From the NCBI RefSeq assembly GCF_052065355.1, contig NZ_JBQHUF010000015.1, positions 1 to 64,000 on the forward strand: a DNA stretch of 64,000 nucleotides, in the 5' to 3' direction. A model generated the notes under the pieces. The model saw only the letters and a program-made list of their open reading frames with translations. It did not search any database and was not told the origin of the DNA. This DNA comes from Flavonifractor sp052065355. Its GTDB lineage: Bacteria > Bacillota > Clostridia > Oscillospirales > Oscillospiraceae. Positions 59,795 to 64,000 of the stretch are shown one piece after another. A program made the translations under genes and the position numbers. Every line of letters begins with the position of its first letter. Positions within the stretch are counted from its first letter, which is position 1.

Positions 59795-60880
59795 ATGTCC
59801 ATCAACGAAATCATCGTCTACCTGATGGTGGTTTTTATGGCGCTGGGCGCCATCGACCGCATCATCGGCAACCGCTTCGGGCTGGGCGAGAAGTTTGAGG
59901 AGGGCATCATGGCTATGGGCTCCCTGGCTCTGGCCATGGTGGGCATCATCTGCCTGGCACCTGTGCTGGCCGACCTGCTGCGGCCGGTAGTGGTGCCCTT
60001 CTATCAGTTTCTGGGGGCCGACCCGGCCATGTTCGCCGGTACCATCCTGGCCAACGACATGGGCGGCGCCCCCCTGGCCAAGGAGCTGGCCCTCACTACT
60101 GAGGCTGGCCAGTTTGGCGGGCTCATCGTAGGCGCCATGCTGGGCCCCACCATCGTGTTCACCATTCCGGTGGGTCTGGGCATCATCAGGGCTGAAGACC
60201 GGCCCTGCCTGGCTACCGGCGTGCTGGCGGGCATCATCACCATCCCCATCGGCAGCTTTGTGGGCGGCCTGGTGGCAGGCTTCCCCGTGGGCATGGTGCT
60301 GCGCAACTTGCTGCCCATTGTGCTGTTCGCCGTACTCATCGCCCTGGGACTGGCCTTCGTCCCCAACGGCATGGTAAAGGGCTTTCAGATTTTTGGCAAG
60401 ATCATCGTCATCATCATCACCATCGGTCTGGCGGTGGCTATCATCCAAAAACTCACCCCCCTCACCATCATCGAAGGGCTCAATCCCATCGAGGAGGGCA
60501 TCTCCATCGTGGGCGATATCGCCATCGTGCTGGCGGGCGCTTTCCCGCTGGTGTATGTCATTACCAAGGTGTTCCGAAAGCCTCTGATGAAGCTGGGCGG
60601 CCTGCTGGGGATGAACGACGTGGCGGCGGCGGGCCTGGTGGCCACCCTGGCCAACAATATCCCCATGTTCCAGATGCTCCACGACATGGACCGCCGGGGC
60701 AAGATCATCAACGTGGCCTTCGCGGTGTCCGCCGCCTTCGTATTCGGCGACCACCTGGGCTTTACGGCAGGCTTTGACTCCACCATGATCTTCCCCATGA
60801 TCGTGGGCAAGCTGGTGGGCGGCATCACCGCGGTGGCGGTAGCTATGTTCCTGACCCGAAAGGAGGCGCGGCATGGATAG
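59795..60880 (+). CDS. eutH: Ethanolamine transporter EutH
   Basis: A 361-residue polytopic membrane protein with ten or so helices that brings in ethanolamine. GAIDRIIGNRFGLGEKFEEG, the conserved NDMGGAPLAKELA in the first third, and GDHLGFTAGFD near the end are family patterns. GAAAGGGGACAG precedes the ATG. It overlaps eutQ by eight bases. Confidence 0.94.
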   Translation: MSINEIIVYLMVVFMALGAIDRIIGNRFGLGEKFEEGIMAMGSLALAMVGIICLAPVLADLLRPVVVPFYQFLGADPAMFAGTILANDMGGAPLAKELALTTEAGQFGGLIVGAMLGPTIVFTIPVGLGIIRAEDRPCLATGVLAGIITIPIGSFVGGLVAGFPVGMVLRNLLPIVLFAVLIALGLAFVPNGMVKGFQIFGKIIVIIITIGLAVAIIQKLTPLTIIEGLNPIEEGISIVGDIAIVLAGAFPLVYVITKVFRKPLMKLGGLLGMNDVAAAGLVATLANNIPMFQMLHDMDRRGKIINVAFAVSAAFVFGDHLGFTAGFDSTMIFPMIVGKLVGGITAVAVAMFLTRKEARHG

Positions 60881-61289
60881 AGCGCAGTTGGAAGCCATCA
60901 TCCGTCAGGTGCTCGCTGAGCACCTGGGCGGTGGCGTTCAGGCAGTAAAGGTGCCGGAACTGTCCGTCACCGAAGAGCACCGGATGAATACCGGCAACCC
61001 CGGTGACAAGGTGTACACCCGGGATCTGTTCACTCTGGAGCAGTCTCCCCGGCTGGGGGTGGGCATTATGGAGATGACCGGCACCACCTTCCCCTGGACC
61101 CTGAATTATGACGAGATGGACTATGTCATCAGCGGACGGCTGGAGATCCGCAGCAACGGCCGGACGGTGTCCGCCGGGCCGGGAGAGCTCATTTATATCC
61201 CCAAAGGCAGTGGCATTGAATTTTCCGTCACCGGCCACGCCCGGTTCCTCTATTTCGTCTATCCCGCAGACTGGCAGAACCAGCAGTAA
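60873..61289 (+). CDS. eutQ: Cupin-fold protein EutQ (acetate kinase-like)
   Basis: A 138-residue protein with a short N-terminal amphipathic helix (MDRAQLEAIIRQVLAEHL), like shell-targeting peptides, and a cupin beta barrel (about 45-138; EMTGTTFPWTLNYDEMDYVISGRLEIRSN). EutQ of Salmonella has acetate kinase activity and aids shell assembly. This one is shorter than the enterobacterial form (229), lacking the long N-terminal part. Last gene of the eut operon. Confidence 0.88.
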   Translation: MDRAQLEAIIRQVLAEHLGGGVQAVKVPELSVTEEHRMNTGNPGDKVYTRDLFTLEQSPRLGVGIMEMTGTTFPWTLNYDEMDYVISGRLEIRSNGRTVSAGPGELIYIPKGSGIEFSVTGHARFLYFVYPADWQNQQ

Positions 61290-61348
61290 TACCCTGGGAC
61301 AAACCCGCATATAGATTCCACAGCTACCAAAAACGAGCAGGAGCGTGG

Positions 61349-62002
61349 ATGGATATGCAGACACTCTGGAATGAAAACCGGGCGCTGCTCCGGGGCACCG
61401 CCGCGGCGGCCCCGGTGTGGTCCCATGAGACCCACGGTGTGGTATACGAGCTTTTTCCCCTGGAAGTGCTTCGGCTGTCCGGGTGGGCGGACCGGATCAA
61501 TGTCATCGCCCCCCGGGCACTGCTGGAGGCGTGCCCGGTGACGGAGGGAATGCCGTTGGAAGTGGAGGGGGAAGTACGCTCCTTCAACAACAAAAGCGGA
61601 CGGGGCAGCCGCCTGGTTATCACCCTCCACGCCCGGGTCCTCCGGCCGGGAAACGGCCCCGACGAAAACCGGCTGGTGCTGGCCGGAGTGCTGTGCAAGC
61701 CGCCGGTGCTCCGCCGCACCCCTCTGGGCCGGGAGATCTGCGACCTGATGCTGGCGGTGAACCGGCGGTACGGCCGGGCGGACTACCTGCCCTGCATCGC
61801 CTGGGGCGCCTTGGCCCGGTGCTGCGGAGAGTTAGGGGTGGGGGACGGCCTGCGGCTGGACGGCCGGCTTCAAAGCCGGGAGTATACCAAGGTGGACCAG
61901 GGCATGACAGAGAAGCGCACCGCCTATGAAATCTCAGTGATGCACCTGGAACCTATGCCGGCACAAAGCCCTTGCGCCGAAGCGGCAAATCCGGTATCAT
62001 AG
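61349..62002 (+). CDS. SSB-like protein with two OB-fold regions
   Basis: A 217-residue protein of two halves. The second half (about 105-200) is clearly SSB-like: ICDLMLAVNRRYGRADYLPCIAWG and LRLDGRLQSREYTKV. The first half (about 20-100) may be a second, diverged OB fold (VEGEVRSFNNKSGRGSRLVITLHAR). It lacks an acidic tip. The housekeeping ssb is at 10.7 kb, so this has another role, perhaps in repair or regulation. AGCAGGAG precedes the ATG. It lies just after the eut operon, and may or may not be in it. Confidence 0.8.
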   Translation: MDMQTLWNENRALLRGTAAAAPVWSHETHGVVYELFPLEVLRLSGWADRINVIAPRALLEACPVTEGMPLEVEGEVRSFNNKSGRGSRLVITLHARVLRPGNGPDENRLVLAGVLCKPPVLRRTPLGREICDLMLAVNRRYGRADYLPCIAWGALARCCGELGVGDGLRLDGRLQSREYTKVDQGMTEKRTAYEISVMHLEPMPAQSPCAEAANPVS

Positions 62003-62028
62003 AGAAAAAACGAAGGGCGGAGATACAT

Positions 62029-62448
62029 ATGGAGATCCTGGTGGTGGATGGCCAGGGCGGCCGGATCGGGCAGCAGCTGGTACGGGCTATTCTGGCCCGG
62101 TTCCCCGGTGTGGAGGTGCACGCTGTAGGCACCAACTCCATGGCCACCGCCGCTCTACTCAAGGGAGGCGCGGCCCAGGGCGCCACAGGGGAAAACGCGC
62201 TGATGGTGGCCTGTCGGAAGGCGGACGTGATCCTGGGGCCGCTGGGCATCGTCATTGCCGACGCCCTGATGGGAGAGATCTCCCCCGCCATGGCCGCCGC
62301 CGTGGGCCAGAGCCGCGCCAAGAAGATCCTGGTGCCCATGAATCAGTGCGACATCTGGGTGGCTGGTGTGGCGGAGGTCTCCGTCTCCCGGTTGCTGGAG
62401 GGTGCGGTGGATCAGCTGGCGCGATTACTGGAAAACAGCCCCTGCTGA
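62029..62448 (+). CDS. DUF3842 family protein
   Basis: A 139-residue protein of a family with no known function, common in Clostridia. EILVVDGQGGRIGQQLVRAIL at the start is a Rossmann-like glycine motif, and ALMVACRKADVILGPLGIVIADALMGEISP is typical of DUF3842. It may bind a nucleotide. GGGCGGAG precedes the ATG at 62029, so an earlier ATG in frame is rejected. It follows the SSB-like gene by 26 bases and is ended by a strong terminator. Confidence 0.85.
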   Translation: MEILVVDGQGGRIGQQLVRAILARFPGVEVHAVGTNSMATAALLKGGAAQGATGENALMVACRKADVILGPLGIVIADALMGEISPAMAAAVGQSRAKKILVPMNQCDIWVAGVAEVSVSRLLEGAVDQLARLLENSPC

Positions 62449-62451
62449 AAG

Positions 62452-62488
62452 AAAAAAACAGCCATCCCGTTTGGGATGGCTGTTTTTT
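62452..62488. terminator. Bidirectional intrinsic terminator
   Basis: A 16-bp stem including A/T runs (core ACAGCCATCCC and complement) closes on GTTT. It lies between the convergent DUF3842 and AtoE genes. Confidence 0.9.
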
Positions 62489-62531
62489 GTGGTTTGATTG
62501 GTGCAGATCACGGTGCGGCGCGCCGGGGTTC

Positions 62532-63893
62532 TTAGAAGAACATACCCCAGAGCAGGAATCCGCCGCAGGCCACCACGCCGGTGAACAGCAGGACCACCAC
62601 CAGGTAGCCCATGACGTTGCGGGCGGACAGGCCAGCGATACCCAGAGCAGGCAGAGCCCAGAAGGGCTGGATCATGTTGGTCCACTGGTCGCCCCAAGCG
62701 ATAGCCATGGCGGCGCGGCCATACTCGATGCCCATCTCGGTAGCGGCGGGCATAACGATGGGGGCCTGGACAGCCCACTGACCGCCGCCGGAGGGCACGA
62801 AGAAGTTGATGATACCAGCGGACAGGAAGGTGAGCACCGGGAAGGTAACGTCGTTGGACACGTTGGTGAAGAAGTTGGCGATGATGGAGGCCAGAGACAC
62901 GCCGTCGGCGTTGGCGGCCACCATCAGGCCCATGATACCGGCATAGAAGGGGAACTGGAGCAGGATGCCAGCAGCACCGGCAGCAGCGTCGCCGATGGCG
63001 TCCACATACTTGCGCAGGTCACCGTGGAGCAGGATGCCCAGGAACAGGAAGATCATGTTCACGATGTTCAGGTCCAGGTTGAAGCCCTTCTGCACAAAGT
63101 AGTACACAATGTACACAAAGCCCAGGATCAGGGTGATGACCCACAGGATGCGGCTGTGCTCGATCTTGTCGGCAGGAGTCTCGATCTTGTACTCGCGCTC
63201 CTTCTCGTCCACCAGCAGGGCGGGGTCAACCACGATGGTGTGGTCGGCATCGGGATGCATGGCGTAGTTGACGAAGGGCATCAGCACCAGGATCACGCCC
63301 ACCATCAGCAGGTTCATGGGGTGGAAGATGGTGGCGCTGGTGGGAGCGTAGTACACCACATCCAGGATGGTGGTGCCGCCCTCGGCACCGATCTGCAGGG
63401 GGATGGAGCCGGACAGGCCGGCGTGCCAGATCACGAAGCCGGAATAAGCGGCGGCGATCAGCAGGGGGTAGTCCACGTCACGAACCCGCTTGGCAACCTC
63501 ACGGGCCAGCAGGGCGCCGGCGATGAGGCCGAAGCCCCAGTTCAGCCAGCAGCAGATGGTGGACACGAAAGTGGTGATCAGGATAGCGGAACGCTTGTTG
63601 TGGGCCAGAGACGCGATGGCGCCCAGGGCCTTCTTACACACATTGGCGGAAGCCATGGCAGAACCCAGAACCAGCACCAGAGCCATCTGCATAGCGAAGG
63701 CCAACAGGCTCCAGAAGCCGTCCTTGGTAGCGCCCTTGCCGCCCCAGGCCCAGACCAGCTCCATGGGGCTCTGCTGGGTACCCACCATAGCGGCGATAAA
63801 GACAACGATGGTCAGGATGATGGCGAACAGGAACGGGTCCGGCAGCCACCGATTGACTACGCGTACGCAGCCATTGGTAAATTTCTTAAACAT
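62532..63893 (-). CDS. atoE: Short-chain fatty acid transporter (AtoE family)
   Basis: A 453-residue membrane carrier with about eleven helices. AtoE family patterns: STICCWLNWGFGLIAGALLAREVAKRV, YSGFVIWHAGLSGSIPL and NFFVPSGGGQWAVQAPIVMPAA. It is expected to move acetoacetate, butyrate or similar acids, which fits a fermentative gut anaerobe. The frame opens ten codons earlier, but AGGAGG stands just before the ATG at 63893, so that start is chosen. Promoter at about 63955-63983. Confidence 0.92.
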   Translation of the reverse strand: MFKKFTNGCVRVVNRWLPDPFLFAIILTIVVFIAAMVGTQQSPMELVWAWGGKGATKDGFWSLLAFAMQMALVLVLGSAMASANVCKKALGAIASLAHNKRSAILITTFVSTICCWLNWGFGLIAGALLAREVAKRVRDVDYPLLIAAAYSGFVIWHAGLSGSIPLQIGAEGGTTILDVVYYAPTSATIFHPMNLLMVGVILVLMPFVNYAMHPDADHTIVVDPALLVDEKEREYKIETPADKIEHSRILWVITLILGFVYIVYYFVQKGFNLDLNIVNMIFLFLGILLHGDLRKYVDAIGDAAAGAAGILLQFPFYAGIMGLMVAANADGVSLASIIANFFTNVSNDVTFPVLTFLSAGIINFFVPSGGGQWAVQAPIVMPAATEMGIEYGRAAMAIAWGDQWTNMIQPFWALPALGIAGLSARNVMGYLVVVLLFTGVVACGGFLLWGMFF

Positions 63894-63954
63894 ACCTTTC
63901 CTCCTTAACACAAACACACACACGGGAAATCACTCATGATCCTCACCGCTCCAC

Positions 63955-63983
63955 ATTATAGAGCCGAGGGCCCGGGCTGTCAA
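63955..63983 (-). promoter_or_regulatory. Promoter of the AtoE-type carrier gene
   Basis: On the minus strand TTGACA (63978-63983) and TATAAT (63955-63960) are both consensus, 17 bp apart. The leader of about 55 bases contains GTGTGTGTGTTTGTG and then AGGAGG. Confidence 0.88.
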
Positions 63984-64000
63984 AGGTTACCCCCTGGTTT

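Overview
The window comes from a GC-rich Firmicute of class Clostridia, most likely an Oscillospiraceae gut commensal of the Flavonifractor / Pseudoflavonifractor / Intestinimonas type. This is judged from protein style, from the hrcA-grpE-dnaK-dnaJ order with a CIRCE box, from strong AGGAGG ribosome sites, from a T-box leader and from the anaerobic gene set (flavodiiron protein, radical-SAM ThiH, ethanolamine microcompartment, AtoE-type fatty acid carrier). The species cannot be fixed from sequence alone. Genes are dense on both strands and no rRNA, tRNA, CRISPR array, prophage or insertion sequence was found. The first about 28 bases are a C-rich homopolymer that looks like a contig end.

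Layout. 0-7.3 kb (mostly minus): acetyltransferase and P-type ATPase, ROK glucokinase, a glycolipid glycosyltransferase plus flippase-like pair, and a phosphopantetheinyl transferase. 7.4-10.3 kb: OmpR-type two-component system. 10.3-11.6 kb: rpsF-ssb-rpsR. 11.7-12.5 kb: secreted PepSY protein. 12.5-14.7 kb: aroF-tyrA preceded by what reads as a complete ribosome-mediated attenuator with a tyrosine-rich leader peptide. 14.7-18.9 kb: Rrf2 and XRE regulators, a damaged secreted amidohydrolase, a Crp/Fnr regulator. 18.9-24.9 kb: sulfur block (cysK, metQ behind a T-box, metI, metN, iscU, iscS), with a perfect 27-bp palindrome over the cysK promoter. 25-29.5 kb: AI-2E-type permease, adenine deaminase, a second deaminase. 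29.5-32.6 kb: thiSFGH with a long leader hairpin. 32.6-37.9 kb: flavodiiron-rubredoxin protein, second cysteine desulfurase, MATE pump, MBL hydrolase, acetyltransferase. 38-42.9 kb: heat-shock operon. 43-46.2 kb: PMT-type glycosyltransferase, PHP phosphatase, rpiB. 46.2-50.3 kb: giant secreted repeat protein.

50.5-61.3 kb: a compact ethanolamine operon on the plus strand (eutG, A, B, C, L, E, M, T, pduL, a small unknown gene, N, H, Q). Ethanolamine would enter through EutH, be split by EutBC (cofactor from EutT, repair by EutA) to acetaldehyde and ammonia inside a shell of EutL, EutM and EutN, then go to ethanol (EutG) or to acetyl-CoA and acetyl phosphate (EutE, PduL). EutM is in frame with a 92-residue upstream extension. 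No EutV/EutW, EutS, EutP, EutJ or EutK is present. 61.3-64 kb: an OB-fold protein, a DUF3842 protein and an AtoE-type carrier.

The most novel items are the tyrosine attenuator upstream of aroF, the double-start EutM, the amber stop and internal deletion in the amidohydrolase, the palindrome linking an Rrf2 regulator to cysteine and Fe-S genes, and the thiS leader hairpin.
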